This document shows positions 9,565-20,538 of a DNA stretch of 64,000 nucleotides, one piece after another. This stretch comes from Thermoclostridium caenicola (lineage in GTDB: Bacteria; Bacillota; Clostridia; DSM-8532). Both the position numbers and the translations under genes were made by a program. Numbering within the stretch: position 1 is the first letter of the stretch; every line of letters begins with the position of its first letter. The notes beneath the pieces were generated by a model, which saw only the letters and a list, made by a program, of their open reading frames with translations, searched no databases and was not told where the DNA came from. The stretch lies in the NCBI RefSeq assembly GCF_900142095.1, contig NZ_FQZP01000005.1:51055-115054 (forward strand). The letters run 5' to 3'.

Positions 9565-12219
9565 CTAACCATTCCGTTCTTCTTCCCTGAGCAAAGCTTC
9601 CATGCGTTCTTTGGTCTCCCGGGACAGCTTGTCCCTCAGATAGTTTCTGTCCATGGCCTGCTTTTCCCGGTAGGCCTGGAGGACGCCTTCGTTGGTTCTT
9701 TGCAGTTCCTTCCTGAGATCGTCGGCCGACCATACGGCACAGCCCGCCCCCCGGATGATAACCTGTTGCAGGTTATCCGATGTGGCTACGGTGATATCAT
9801 ATCGCTTCTGGTTATCGTGGGCAAACTTTTCGATATAATGGTCCGCCGTCTGGGCTTCGCGGGTATACACCACATGGATGTTATGGTAATCCAGGATCTC
9901 CTCCTGGTGCCCTTGCACCCGGTAAGCGTCAAAAACGGCAATGATCCGGCAGTTTCGTAACCCCCTGTACTTGCACAGTTCATCCAAAAGCCTGGTCCTT
10001 GCGGCATCGATATTGTCTTCCGCCAGTTCCCTGAGCTCAGGCCAGGCAAAGATGATGTTATAGCCATCCACGAGGAGATATTCTTCCTTTGCCTCCCGTG
10101 GCTTGCCCACATAGGGAGCGGGCTTGCCAGGACTTCCCGAAGCGGTTTTGGGTTTGTGCCAGACCGTCTTTTTACCCTGATTGGCAAAGTAAGTCCGCTG
10201 GAGGATCCTGTCAACCTCCTCCGGATCAAGCCATTCTTCCCTGTCTTTCTCCGACCGCTCCCTGTCTGGATTCTCCATTAAGTCCCTGTCGGGTTTCAGG
10301 CAGCTTTCAACATGCATATAGTTCTTGACTTGATCCCAACTGACAAGAAAACCGGTACCGTTGGCACAGAAAACTGAACCCGTGGGGTTGTCCGCGTCCC
10401 TTTCGGAATCATACCCTATCGCCCGGATGATTTCGTCTGCATTATGGCACGGACCGTATCCGGCAAGATGGCACATGAGCCGGCCATGACCCCTGGTATA
10501 GGCAGCCACATCCTTCTGATAGTTTCTCATGGTGCTGACCGGGGCTTTTCCTTCCAGCACCGCTACACCATCCTGAATGCGGGCAATCCGGCATGTACCG
10601 TGCATCTTTTCAATATCGGACATGGCACGGCCCACCATCTTCTCGGGAAGTTCCAGCTGAAAGGCGTAATAGGGTTCCAGCAGCACCGATTCGGCTTCCT
10701 TAAGCCCCTGGCGCACCGCGCGCCATGTGGCTTCCCGGAAGTCGCCGCCCTGCGTATGCTTGGGATGGGCCCGGCCGGAAACCAGGGTGATCTTCATATC
10801 GGTGATGGGCGAACCGGTGAGAACGCCCCTGTGCTCCTTCTCCTTCAGATGGGATAGGATGAGGTTCTTCCAGTTCCTCGCCAGCACATCATCGCTGCAG
10901 TCCACCGCATATTTCAGGCCGCTTCCCGGCTCCCCCGGCTCCAGCAGCAGGTGAACCTCGGCATAATGCCGCAGCGGCTCAAAATGGCCAACGCCTTCCA
11001 CGGTATTGGCAATGGTCTCTTTATACAGAATCCGTCCGGCATCAAAGGTCACTTCCTGGCCAAACCGGTTCTGGATAAGACTTTTCAGGATCTCAAGCTG
11101 AACCTCGCCCATGACCTGGACCCGGATCTCCTCCAACTGTTCGTCCCAGACGATATGCAGCTCCGGATCCTCTTCCTCCAGCTGGCGCAGTTTGGGCAGC
11201 AGGACTTTGGGATCGCAGCCTTCCGGAGGCAGGATCTGATAGGTCAGAACGGGTTCCAGCACAGGCCTTCCGGAGGCTTCTTCCCCGCCAAGGCCATCGC
11301 CGGGTTTTGTGCGCGTAAGCCCGGTAACGGCGCATACGGCACCGGCTTCCGCCTCGCTCACCGCCTGGTATTTCGCCCCGGAATAGAGCCTTATCTGGTT
11401 TACTTTTTCCTCCCAGACACCGTTGCTTATAACATCCCGTGCCCGAAGCTTTCCGCCGGTGATCTTCATGTGGGTGAGTCGGTTTCCCTGTTCATCGCGG
11501 CTGATCTTGAATACCTTGGCACGGAAATCCCGTGGATAGACCGGAACTTCCGCATACTTCACCAGCGCCCGCATAAAGGCCTCCACCCCCTCCAGTTTCA
11601 GGGCTGAGCCAAAAAAGCAGGGAAACAGTTTCCGGTCCCGGATGGCCTTTTTTATCTGCTGTGTTTTGAACTGGCCGGTTTTGAGATAAGCATCCATCAT
11701 GCCTTCATCGCAAAGGGCCAGTTGCTCACAGAAGCTCGTCGTACCGGTCTGTCCGAAATCAACACAGCCTTCGCTGAGCTGTCTTTTCAGGGCATGGAGC
11801 AGTTCACTCCTGTCGGTACCTTCCTGATCCATTTTGTTGATGAAGATGAAAGCGGGTATCCCGTAAAGTTCCAGCAAGCGCCACAGGGTTTTGGTATGCC
11901 CCTGCACACCGTCTGCCCCGCTCACCACCAGGATGGCGTAATCCAGCACCTGGAGCGTTCTTTCCATTTCCGCTGAAAAGTCCACATGCCCCGGGGTATC
12001 CAGAAGGGTAATCTGCGTGCCGTCCACTTCGAATATGGCCTGCTTGGAGAAAATGGTGATCCCCCGCGCACGTTCCAGTTCAAAATTATCCAGAAAAGCA
12101 TCCTTTTTATCCACTCTGCCCAGTTTCCGGATCCTGCCGCTTAAATAAAGCAAGCCCTCCGAGAGGGTCGTTTTGCCGGCGTCCACATGGGCCAGTATGC
12201 CAATAACCAGTTTGTTCAT
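9565..12219 (-). CDS. TetM-like ribosome-protection GTPase fused to a Rae1/YacP-like NYN nuclease
   Basis: 884 residues, about 240 longer than TetM. Residues 1 to about 650 are an EF-G/TetM-type translational GTPase: G1 AHVDAGKTT, switch II DTPGHVDF, NKMD, then domains II-V with YDSERDADNPTGSVFC near the end. After a linker, residues 712-840 form a NYN/PIN-like domain of the YacP (Rae1) family with its acidic site visible: VDGYN (Asp718), FDAYR (Asp764), TADHYIEK (Asp793), TSDNLQQ (Asp815), and a coiled C-terminus. Rae1 in Bacillus cleaves mRNA in the ribosomal A site, where TetM-type factors also bind. The fusion suggests ribosome-directed mRNA cleavage or rescue rather than simple tetracycline resistance; that is inference. 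Confidence 0.85.
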   Translation of the reverse strand: MNKLVIGILAHVDAGKTTLSEGLLYLSGRIRKLGRVDKKDAFLDNFELERARGITIFSKQAIFEVDGTQITLLDTPGHVDFSAEMERTLQVLDYAILVVSGADGVQGHTKTLWRLLELYGIPAFIFINKMDQEGTDRSELLHALKRQLSEGCVDFGQTGTTSFCEQLALCDEGMMDAYLKTGQFKTQQIKKAIRDRKLFPCFFGSALKLEGVEAFMRALVKYAEVPVYPRDFRAKVFKISRDEQGNRLTHMKITGGKLRARDVISNGVWEEKVNQIRLYSGAKYQAVSEAEAGAVCAVTGLTRTKPGDGLGGEEASGRPVLEPVLTYQILPPEGCDPKVLLPKLRQLEEEDPELHIVWDEQLEEIRVQVMGEVQLEILKSLIQNRFGQEVTFDAGRILYKETIANTVEGVGHFEPLRHYAEVHLLLEPGEPGSGLKYAVDCSDDVLARNWKNLILSHLKEKEHRGVLTGSPITDMKITLVSGRAHPKHTQGGDFREATWRAVRQGLKEAESVLLEPYYAFQLELPEKMVGRAMSDIEKMHGTCRIARIQDGVAVLEGKAPVSTMRNYQKDVAAYTRGHGRLMCHLAGYGPCHNADEIIRAIGYDSERDADNPTGSVFCANGTGFLVSWDQVKNYMHVESCLKPDRDLMENPDRERSEKDREEWLDPEEVDRILQRTYFANQGKKTVWHKPKTASGSPGKPAPYVGKPREAKEEYLLVDGYNIIFAWPELRELAEDNIDAARTRLLDELCKYRGLRNCRIIAVFDAYRVQGHQEEILDYHNIHVVYTREAQTADHYIEKFAHDNQKRYDITVATSDNLQQVIIRGAGCAVWSADDLRKELQRTNEGVLQAYREKQAMDRNYLRDKLSRETKERMEALLREEERNG

Positions 12220-12265
12220 AGCCTGTTTTGATCCTTTGCCGTCCGGTTTTTACGGTAATAAATAT

Positions 12266-12294
12266 ATCATAACAGCTGGAACGAAAGCGGACAA
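12266..12294 (-). promoter_or_regulatory. Promoter of the GTPase-nuclease gene
   Basis: Minus strand TTGTCC (12289-12294), 17-bp spacer, TATGAT (12266-12271). The leader to the ATG at 12219 is only about 40 nt, so the attenuated leader peptide typical of mobile tet(M) is absent. Confidence 0.55.
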
Positions 12295-12325
12295 TTTGCA
12301 GGTTGTTCCAATACGGTATGATGCA

Positions 12326-12356
12326 AAAAGCCACTTTTATTTGGTATGTGGCTTTT
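12326..12356. terminator. Bidirectional terminator after the YozG-type regulator
   Basis: A 9-bp stem, AAAAGCCAC at 12326-12334 with GTGGCTTTT at 12348-12356, has T-runs on both strands. It separates the regulator gene from the GTPase-nuclease promoter. Confidence 0.7.
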
Positions 12357-12381
12357 CTGACCGACATTTGATTTTTACATC

Positions 12382-12588
12382 TTAATCATCTGCATATTCC
12401 AATATATCCCCAGGCTGGCATTTCAGTTCCCGGCATATGGCATTCAGCGTGGAAAACCTGATCGCCCTGACCTTGCCGGTTTTCAGATTTGACAGGTTAA
12501 CAATGGATATGCCTACACGCTCCGATAATTCATTCAGCGATATCTTTCTGTCCGCCATCATCCGGTCCAGCCGCACAATGATAGCCAT
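12382..12588 (-). CDS. YozG-type Cro/CI helix-turn-helix regulator
   Basis: A 68-residue stand-alone XRE-type DNA-binding protein. The helix-turn-helix is in KISLNELSERVGISIVNLSNLKTGKVRAIR, followed by FSTLNAICRELKCQPGDILEY, the typical ending of the small YozG family. It is preceded by AGGGGGA and lies 12 bp after the DUF2975 membrane gene. Such pairs of DUF2975 protein and YozG-like regulator are common in Firmicutes. It probably autoregulates the pair; the inducing signal is unknown. Confidence 0.85.
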   Translation of the reverse strand: MAIIVRLDRMMADRKISLNELSERVGISIVNLSNLKTGKVRAIRFSTLNAICRELKCQPGDILEYADD

Positions 12589-12600
12589 GCCATCATCCCC

Positions 12601-13197
12601 CTAAACGGTTTCATCGTATTCAGCCTGAAGATAACTGCCGTATCGGAAGATACCGCTTAGAACGAACAGCAGCAGACCTGCCATCAACAGATAGATATTC
12701 ACTGAATAGCTCACAGGGATATCGTTTCCTTCCATCATGTTTATCATTACCCTTGCCGGTATGAATTCAAATGCTGGAACCAGCAGGGAACCCCACACCA
12801 ATGCAGTCCCGATGGCATGAATCCTGTCCGCGTTTTCTTTTTCGAAAGGCATATCATTATCTACCGACTTCATAATATGAACCAGCTTTTTGGACGCAAA
12901 AGCAACCAGAAGCATCAGCGCTGCCGTCATCAGCAGTGCCATGATGCATGTACCCTTCTGACTTATTCTAAGCAGTTCTTCGTAGAGGGCAAATCTGATA
13001 ATACCGAAGATTGATACCATTAACCGATCGTTTCCTTGATTGCCCAACATAAAATGGGAATCAGGCATAAAAACGACTACCGCGGCGGAAATCACAGCCA
13101 AACAGGCCATAATAACTGCACCCCAATATAACACATTCATGACAAATCTCAAAAGACGAGCGTATTTCTTGATTTTATGCATTTCAGCCGGTTTCAT
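12601..13197 (-). CDS. DUF2975 four-helix membrane protein
   Basis: 198 residues with four membrane helices and the arrangement seen in DUF2975: helix 1 with an extracellular part (FMPDSHFMLG), helix 2, a short cytoplasmic loop KLVHIMKSVDNDMPFEKENADRIHAIG in which the P-F-x-x-x-N-A-x-R-I signature is clear, then helices 3 and 4. Start ATG 13197 was chosen over 13257 because AGGAAGGTG lies 4 nt upstream. Encoded just before the YozG-type regulator; both are driven by the promoter at 13244-13273. Function unknown; the family is assumed to transmit a membrane signal to its partner regulator. Confidence 0.82.
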   Translation of the reverse strand: MKPAEMHKIKKYARLLRFVMNVLYWGAVIMACLAVISAAVVVFMPDSHFMLGNQGNDRLMVSIFGIIRFALYEELLRISQKGTCIMALLMTAALMLLVAFASKKLVHIMKSVDNDMPFEKENADRIHAIGTALVWGSLLVPAFEFIPARVMINMMEGNDIPVSYSVNIYLLMAGLLLFVLSGIFRYGSYLQAEYDETV

Positions 13198-13243
13198 GAT
13201 ACACCTTCCTGAGTCAACATATTTTAGAATTATATCCATAATC

Positions 13244-13273
13244 ATTTTACATTTCATTATATATATTTGTCAA
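13244..13273 (-). promoter_or_regulatory. Sigma-A promoter of the DUF2975/YozG pair
   Basis: Minus strand TTGACA (13268-13273), 18-bp spacer and TAAAAT (13244-13249), giving a leader of about 40 nt to the ATG at 13197. The surrounding region to 13330 is very AT-rich. Confidence 0.6.
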
Positions 13274-13500
13274 TAAATATTTAATGATAAACATTAATTG
13301 CTTAATGCTACTCATTATATCTGATATCAAATCCATACCATACCCTTATAAAGAGTTGTCGATATGCGCTATTCCGGTACCGGATGCCCTTAACGCCAGG
13401 GTATGTCATACCATAACCGACCGGTTTTCATGGGACACCCCTTGAAAAATCCACGCATATGATGAGTTGAAAACATGTGAAAATTGAGGAGCGTGTGGAC

Positions 13501-14049
13501 ATGTACAGCCCTTACGGACAATATCCCTGCAATAAAATGTACCTGTCTTCCGGTTATCCCGATTTCATGGGGAATGTGCCTGAGAATGCATATCCCAATG
13601 TTTACGGAAACAATTACCCCTATAGCCGGCATACAGGATGGCGTGACTATGGGCCGGAACCCTTTGTCGTCAATATTGAAGACGCAGCCAAAATGAATCA
13701 GAACTTCCGGACGGCTTTGTGGACGGGAAATCACTTGCAGCTCACATTGATGAGCCTCGATGTCGGGGAAGACATCGGCCTGGAGATGCATCCCGATGTA
13801 GATCAATTCATACGCATTGAGCAGGGCCAGGGGATCGTGGTTATGGGTGACAATCCAAATATCCTGAATTTTCAGCAGTGGGTTTACGCCGATTATGCCA
13901 TCTTCATCCCCGCAGGGAAATGGCATAACCTGATAAATACCGGTCATGTCCCCCTTAAGCTGTACTCGATTTACGCGCCACCCCAGCATCCGCCGGGAAC
14001 CATCCATCCAACCCGGGCCGATGCCATGGCGTCTGAAGAATACCATTAA
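13501..14049 (+). CDS. Cupin-domain protein with a Tyr/Pro/Asn-rich N-terminus
   Basis: 182 residues. The first 50 (MYSPYGQYPCNKMY and on) are rich in Tyr, Pro, Asn and Gly, a composition common in spore-coat proteins. A single cupin barrel follows: the first motif region GEDIGLEMHPDVDQFIRIEQGQG and the second IFIPAGKWHNLINTG carry His and Glu candidates for a metal. ATG 13501 has GAGGAG 9 nt upstream and is preferred over GTG 13477. Two copies of CATACCATA (13334-13342, 13407-13415) resemble the -10 of sigma-K promoters. A spore-coat role is possible but not shown. Confidence 0.75.
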   Translation: MYSPYGQYPCNKMYLSSGYPDFMGNVPENAYPNVYGNNYPYSRHTGWRDYGPEPFVVNIEDAAKMNQNFRTALWTGNHLQLTLMSLDVGEDIGLEMHPDVDQFIRIEQGQGIVVMGDNPNILNFQQWVYADYAIFIPAGKWHNLINTGHVPLKLYSIYAPPQHPPGTIHPTRADAMASEEYH

Positions 14050-14054
14050 AAAGA

Positions 14055-14077
14055 GGCTGCAGTCAGAAGCTGCAGCC
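14055..14077. terminator. Bidirectional terminator between cupin and groEL
   Basis: GGCTGCAG (14055-14062) pairs with CTGCAGCC (14070-14077). Pyrimidine-rich T-runs lie on both sides (CTTTTCT on plus, CTCTTTTTAA on minus), so it ends both convergent units. Confidence 0.75.
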
Positions 14078-14103
14078 CTTTTCTGTAACTTTTCACGGAA
14101 AGA

Positions 14104-16067
<1,964 letters not shown>

Positions 16068-16092
16068 TCATCCGCTTCCGGGAACAGGTCTT

Positions 16093-17127
16093 TCAGCCGG
16101 CTTCCGTCCCCGAAAGCTTCAAATAGGCCATCACATACGAAACGAGGCTTTCCGCCCCCAGATTCAGGTTTACACCGTGCGGTGTCAGGCCGTCAAAGCA
16201 GCCCCCGGTCTCGGCGTCTACCAGGCTGAGGCCCATGGAATTCTCGCCGGTATACCAGGCATAAGCTTTTTTGGCCTTTTCAAGATAATCCGTCCTGCCT
16301 GTCGCCTGATAGAGTTCGGAATAGGTAAAAACCGCTTCACAGGCTTCCACCGGCTGTTCATCGAATTCCGCAGGGGTTCCTCCCCTCCTGTACCATCCGT
16401 GACATCCCACGGGTTTGAAGCAACCACCCCGGAACACGATGGCATCAAGGAATGCCAAGCTTTCTTCGGCAACCCGAAGATACCGTTCTTCACCCGTAAC
16501 CCGATATGCGGCGGCCAGGGACCAGGGCAACACACTGTTGCAATAGGTCACGGCATCCTCAAACCATTTCCAGTCTTCCTGACTGCAGGCTTCATACCGT
16601 CTGCACAGGGAATCGGCCATCTCCTTCACAAGGCGCCTGTTTTCTTCCCCTTCCAGGAGAACCAGGCCTAAAATGGCATAGGCTTTCGCCCGTGGCCAGC
16701 GGATATAGCCGATATGGGGCATTGCCCGGTTCAGCATGTACTTAAGACAATTTCTGACACCGTCGGGCGTATGCCTGTTTGCCAGAGCGAACGCAAGGGC
16801 CCACAGGCATCTGCCAAAGCAATCCTCCGAGCCCTCCTCCTCAAGCCATTTTCTGTCATATCTCATGAAATTCCTGAACCTGCCCGCATCATTCTGGGCA
16901 TGAAGCAGAAAGGACGCGTAGCGGTATATCAGATCCAGGTATTTTTTCTCCCCATATCTTTCATATAGCATCAGCGCCATGATCAGCGCCCTGGCATTGT
17001 CGTCGGCCGTGTATCCAAATCGCGGATCCGGGATGGCATATTTGGCATGCTGGAGCATTCCCGTGTCGTCCGTGAGCCTGAAGATGTGGCCATCATTGAA
17101 ATGCCGTTCACTGGAAAGCCCGTCCAT
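16093..17127 (-). CDS. (alpha/alpha)6-barrel glycosidase-like protein with DDNARAL motif
   Basis: 344 residues made of repeated helical hairpins rich in aromatic residues (RYASFLLHAQNDAGRFRNFMRYDRKW, WPRAKAYAILGL, WYRRGGTPAEFDEQPVEACEA), as in six-hairpin glycoside hydrolases. The motif GYTADDNARALIMAL near residue 40 is one I associate with proteins encoded beside GH130 and GT4 genes. It starts 1 nt after the GT4 stop, so it is coupled to it. It probably trims or binds the glycan made by its neighbours; reaction and substrate are unknown. Confidence 0.65.
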   Translation of the reverse strand: MDGLSSERHFNDGHIFRLTDDTGMLQHAKYAIPDPRFGYTADDNARALIMALMLYERYGEKKYLDLIYRYASFLLHAQNDAGRFRNFMRYDRKWLEEEGSEDCFGRCLWALAFALANRHTPDGVRNCLKYMLNRAMPHIGYIRWPRAKAYAILGLVLLEGEENRRLVKEMADSLCRRYEACSQEDWKWFEDAVTYCNSVLPWSLAAAYRVTGEERYLRVAEESLAFLDAIVFRGGCFKPVGCHGWYRRGGTPAEFDEQPVEACEAVFTYSELYQATGRTDYLEKAKKAYAWYTGENSMGLSLVDAETGGCFDGLTPHGVNLNLGAESLVSYVMAYLKLSGTEAG

Positions 17128-17128
17128 C

Positions 17129-18304
17129 TCAAATCACCATACTGTTGGTCATCTTCTCCTTTTCAATCGTATCGATGATCAGGCTGGTATATTGGTTTGC
17201 CACATTCGGCCACATCATGGTCCTGCCGAGATTCAATGTTTTCTGTTCCATCTCCTTTTTCGCCTCGGGATGATCCAGCACGTACCGGATTTGCCTTGCC
17301 AGCGATTCCGCATCCCTGAACTCTGCCAGAAGCCCTCTGCCCTCGGCAAGCATTTCCTTGGCATAACTGTACGGCGTAGAAACGATTACCCGTCCATAAC
17401 CCACCGCATAGGCCAGCGTTCCGCTGACAGCCTGATCCTTCCCAAGGTAAGGCGTCATATAGATGTCCGACATCTGGAGATACTGGATGATCTCATCCTT
17501 GGTCAGGTATTTATCCACGAACCGGACATGATCGTTAATACCATATTTATCAACAAGCTTTATCAGTTTCTTCCTGTATGTCTCTCCCGATTTCTTCCTG
17601 ATGCAGGGATGGGTCTGTCCGAGGATCAGGTAGATGATGTCCTTATGCGTTTTTGCTACCTTGGCAATAGCCTCAATGCCATACTCAAGGCCTTTGCCCG
17701 GACTGATGAGTCCAAAGGTGCTGACAACATTCCGTCCTGAGAGCCCATGTTTTTCTTTCAGCTTCTCTCGCGTCGGCACAATCCTGTAGGGCACACCATG
17801 GTGGATGACCTCCACCTTGGAAGGGTCTATATGATAAACCTTTTCCAGGATGGGTACCGTGTTGCTGGCCATGGTGACAATCCTGGCGCTTTTCTCGCAC
17901 AATTTTTTCAGGATTTCCTTCTGCTTCCTGGTTGGTTTTGGAAGCACAGTATGAAGCGTTGTGATAAAAGGAATCTGAAGCCTGTCGACGAGATCGAGGA
18001 TATATTCGCCGGATTTGCCGCCAAATATGCCATATTCATGTTCTATCACAAGCAGCTCGATATCGGAATGATTGATGGCATCCGCTGTACTCACGTAGCT
18101 GTCCCTGTCATGCTGCAGAAGTTCCATCATAACCCTGTCGCTGTAACTATACTTGTCATCACTTACAGCAATCACCCTGGGTTTTCTCAGGAGACCAACC
18201 TTGTCCAGCTCGCGCACCAAGTCCTGTGTGAACGTCGCAAGTCCACACGCTCTTGGCGGATAAGTGCTTAAAAACGCCACGTTGCGAATTCTATTGGTAA
18301 CCAT
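17129..18304 (-). CDS. GT4-family glycosyltransferase
   Basis: 391 residues with a GT-B double Rossmann fold. N-terminal start FLSTYPPRACGLATFTQDLV, a linker IHHGVPYRIVP and a C-terminal donor-binding half with FGLISPGKGLEYGIEAIAKV and the GT4-type region MTPYLGKDQAVSGTLAYAVGYGRVIVSTPYSYAKE. Retaining sugar transferase, most likely using a nucleotide sugar made by the adjacent nucleotidyltransferase. GGAGGTG precedes the ATG. It sits in the CIRCE-led operon between the nucleotidyltransferase (64 bp) and the barrel protein (coupled). Acceptor unknown. Confidence 0.85.
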   Translation of the reverse strand: MVTNRIRNVAFLSTYPPRACGLATFTQDLVRELDKVGLLRKPRVIAVSDDKYSYSDRVMMELLQHDRDSYVSTADAINHSDIELLVIEHEYGIFGGKSGEYILDLVDRLQIPFITTLHTVLPKPTRKQKEILKKLCEKSARIVTMASNTVPILEKVYHIDPSKVEVIHHGVPYRIVPTREKLKEKHGLSGRNVVSTFGLISPGKGLEYGIEAIAKVAKTHKDIIYLILGQTHPCIRKKSGETYRKKLIKLVDKYGINDHVRFVDKYLTKDEIIQYLQMSDIYMTPYLGKDQAVSGTLAYAVGYGRVIVSTPYSYAKEMLAEGRGLLAEFRDAESLARQIRYVLDHPEAKKEMEQKTLNLGRTMMWPNVANQYTSLIIDTIEKEKMTNSMVI

Positions 18305-18368
18305 ATCACACCTCCATTCTTTTGTTATTAAGGCTCAATACAATTCGCTCAACCAGTTCGCATGCAGG

Positions 18369-19412
18369 TTATACGGTAATGGGACGACTGGTTTGTTCCG
18401 TGAGCACCGTGTTATATTTGTCGCTATAACTGTCAACCCTGCAATTGGACATCACCATGGAGTCCACAACCGATGCGCCGAATCCCACCTGGGCATCGTT
18501 CCACACCACACTGCCGATAACCTTTGCCCACATCCCGACAACGGATCCGTCTCCCAAAACGGTATCCGGACCGATAAAGGCAAACGGGCCGACAATCACA
18601 TTGTCCCCAATATACACCGGGCCGATCACTTTAGCCGTACGGCTGATTCTGGCTGTCGGACTGATATATTGCCGCTTTTCGTTGAAATTCACCCCATAAA
18701 GATGATGATAACCGCGCAAAATATCCTTGTGGGCTTTCAGGTATTTCCCCGGTGTTCCCAGGTCAAGCCAATAGGAACACCGATCATAAATGGCAATTCG
18801 GTACCCCTTCTGAAGGAGCAGGGGATAGGTCTCCCGCTCGACCGATACAGCCCGACCTGCTGGAATCTCATCCAGGATCTCCGGTTCAAAGATATAGGTC
18901 CCCGCATTGATCAGGTTAGACCTGGTCTCGTGGGGCTTGGGTTTCTCCTTGAATGCTGTCACAAAACCGTTTTCATCGTGTTCAATAACACCGTAGGCCG
19001 ATGGGTTGGCAACCCTGGTCACGGCTATGGTGGCCCGGGCACCCCTTTCCATGTGTAGGCGCAACATTTCCGAAATATCAATATCGCTCAGGATATCGGC
19101 GTTGAACACCAGGAAAGTGTCGTCGATATATTTTGCGGCATTTCTTATGGCCCCGGCCGTACCTAAAGGTTCATCCTCAGTAATATAACTGATTTTGACT
19201 CCCAGTTTGCTCCCATCTCCAAAATAGTTCTTAATGATTTCAGGTTTATAACATGTGCTCAGCAGAATCTCGTCCACGCCATGCCTTTTGAGTTTTTCAA
19301 TGTTCCGCTCAAGTAGGGGTTTGCCCATAATCGGAACCATCGGCTTTGGCAAATTGTCCGTAATCGGCTTGAGCCGTGTTCCCAATCCGCCTGCCAAAAA
19401 CAATGCCTTCAT
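18369..19412 (-). CDS. Sugar-1-phosphate nucleotidyltransferase (mannose-1-P guanylyltransferase-like)
   Basis: 347 residues in two parts. The N-terminal nucleotidyltransferase has the signature LAGGLGTRLKPITDNLPKPMVPI and a catalytic Asp in FNADILSDID. The C-terminal left-handed beta-helix consists of hexapeptide repeats (YIGDNVIVGPFAFIGPDTVLGDG and on). This two-domain layout is typical of GDP-mannose and some UDP-glucose or GlcNAc pyrophosphorylases. The link to a GH130 gene, whose family mostly acts on mannosides, favours GDP-mannose, but the sugar cannot be read from sequence alone. Second gene of the CIRCE-led operon. Confidence 0.85.
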   Translation of the reverse strand: MKALFLAGGLGTRLKPITDNLPKPMVPIMGKPLLERNIEKLKRHGVDEILLSTCYKPEIIKNYFGDGSKLGVKISYITEDEPLGTAGAIRNAAKYIDDTFLVFNADILSDIDISEMLRLHMERGARATIAVTRVANPSAYGVIEHDENGFVTAFKEKPKPHETRSNLINAGTYIFEPEILDEIPAGRAVSVERETYPLLLQKGYRIAIYDRCSYWLDLGTPGKYLKAHKDILRGYHHLYGVNFNEKRQYISPTARISRTAKVIGPVYIGDNVIVGPFAFIGPDTVLGDGSVVGMWAKVIGSVVWNDAQVGFGASVVDSMVMSNCRVDSYSDKYNTVLTEQTSRPITV

Positions 19413-19469
19413 ACGTGCATCCCTCCTGACTTGATGGTTCTCAGCTTTCCTCCGCTTTTGCGTGGCGTC

Positions 19470-20471
19470 TTATTCATTGTGCTTCGGTTCCGGACACCTT
19501 TTGATGTAATCCAGCAAGTCATTCAGATTTGCAGTCGCCATGGCGATGCAGGTATCTGCCGCTCCATAATACAAATTGATTCTCCCTGTCTCCTTGTTCA
19601 GAACCCAGCCGCAGGGGAATACCACATCGGCCACGTCGCCTTCCCTCTCGTAGCATTCCTGCGGTCCAAATACCCATTCATCACTTCTGCGCAGCACCCT
19701 GCATGGATTCTCAAGGTCCAGAAGCGCCAGTCCCAGCCTGTAAATGGCTCCCGCCGCAGTCAGCCTTACCCCGTGATACAGGATAAGCCAACCCTCCGGC
19801 GTTTCCAGGGGCGGGGTGCTGAGCCCGACCTTGTTTGAATCCCACCATGCACCCTTTCTCGCATGGATCAGAATCTGGTGCTCACCCCAATATTTCAGGT
19901 CATCGGATTTGGAGATCCAGATATGGGCTTCCGGCCCGTAGTTGGCATTGATGGGCCGGTGTATCAACAGCCATTTTCCGTTAATCCTTCTGGGGAACAG
20001 GGCCGCATCCTTGTCCTCCGGCGGCATGATTGGGCCGAGCCTCTCGTATGTCTCAAAATCCTCGGTCAGGGCCATGGAAACCAGCGGACCGCCGCGGGAG
20101 AAGGACGTATAGACCACCGCATACTTGCCTATCTCTTCCACCCAGGTGATGCGCGGGTCTTCAATGCCCCATTCCTCTTCGGGATAATTCTCCGGGTCAG
20201 GTTCAAGGGTAGGTTTCTCATCTATGATCCAATTGCTGATACCGTCATCGCTGACAGCTTTGACAAGATGCGAGAATCCCCTTCTGTCCTCAACTCTTGC
20301 GAGCAGCAAGACTTTATTGTTATACAGGGTTGCGGCGGGATTGAAGATGGTGTTGGCCGCGTAGGGCAAATCATTGGATGTCAGGATCGGGTTTCCCTGA
20401 AGTCTCTTGAACAATTCTTTATACGTCTGGCTTTTAGAATCCGCGAGCTTTGTCTCAAACCTCTTTACCAT
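19470..20471 (-). CDS. GH130-family glycoside phosphorylase or hydrolase
   Basis: 333 residues of the five-bladed beta-propeller family GH130 (formerly the PH1107-related glycosidases). Hallmarks: NPAATLYNNKVLLLARVEDRRG, EEWGIEDPRITWV with the catalytic-acid Asp region, LFPRRINGKWLLIHRP, KGAWWDSNKVGLSTPP, WLILYHGV and VVFPCGWV. Known members phosphorolyse or hydrolyse beta-mannosides in the cytoplasm; no signal peptide is present. ATG 20471 is preferred to GTG 20483, which directly abuts AAGGAG. It is the first gene after a CIRCE promoter, so its expression is likely heat-shock controlled. Confidence 0.88.
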   Translation of the reverse strand: MVKRFETKLADSKSQTYKELFKRLQGNPILTSNDLPYAANTIFNPAATLYNNKVLLLARVEDRRGFSHLVKAVSDDGISNWIIDEKPTLEPDPENYPEEEWGIEDPRITWVEEIGKYAVVYTSFSRGGPLVSMALTEDFETYERLGPIMPPEDKDAALFPRRINGKWLLIHRPINANYGPEAHIWISKSDDLKYWGEHQILIHARKGAWWDSNKVGLSTPPLETPEGWLILYHGVRLTAAGAIYRLGLALLDLENPCRVLRRSDEWVFGPQECYEREGDVADVVFPCGWVLNKETGRINLYYGAADTCIAMATANLNDLLDYIKRCPEPKHNE

Positions 20472-20538
20472 TAAGCTATCCACTCCTTTGATTCACCAAT
20501 CCAGGGAAGATATCCAATGGTCAGAGACCGATTTAAGC

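Noticed and set aside
9565..12219. Acquired tetracycline-resistance gene
   Set aside because: No transposon, no leader peptide, and base composition like the neighbours; the extra NYN domain points to a resident ribosome factor.
13334..13415. Two CATACCATA boxes as certain sigma-K promoters of the cupin gene
   Set aside because: The -10 type fits but no matching -35 spacing could be confirmed, so it is only noted in the gene entry.
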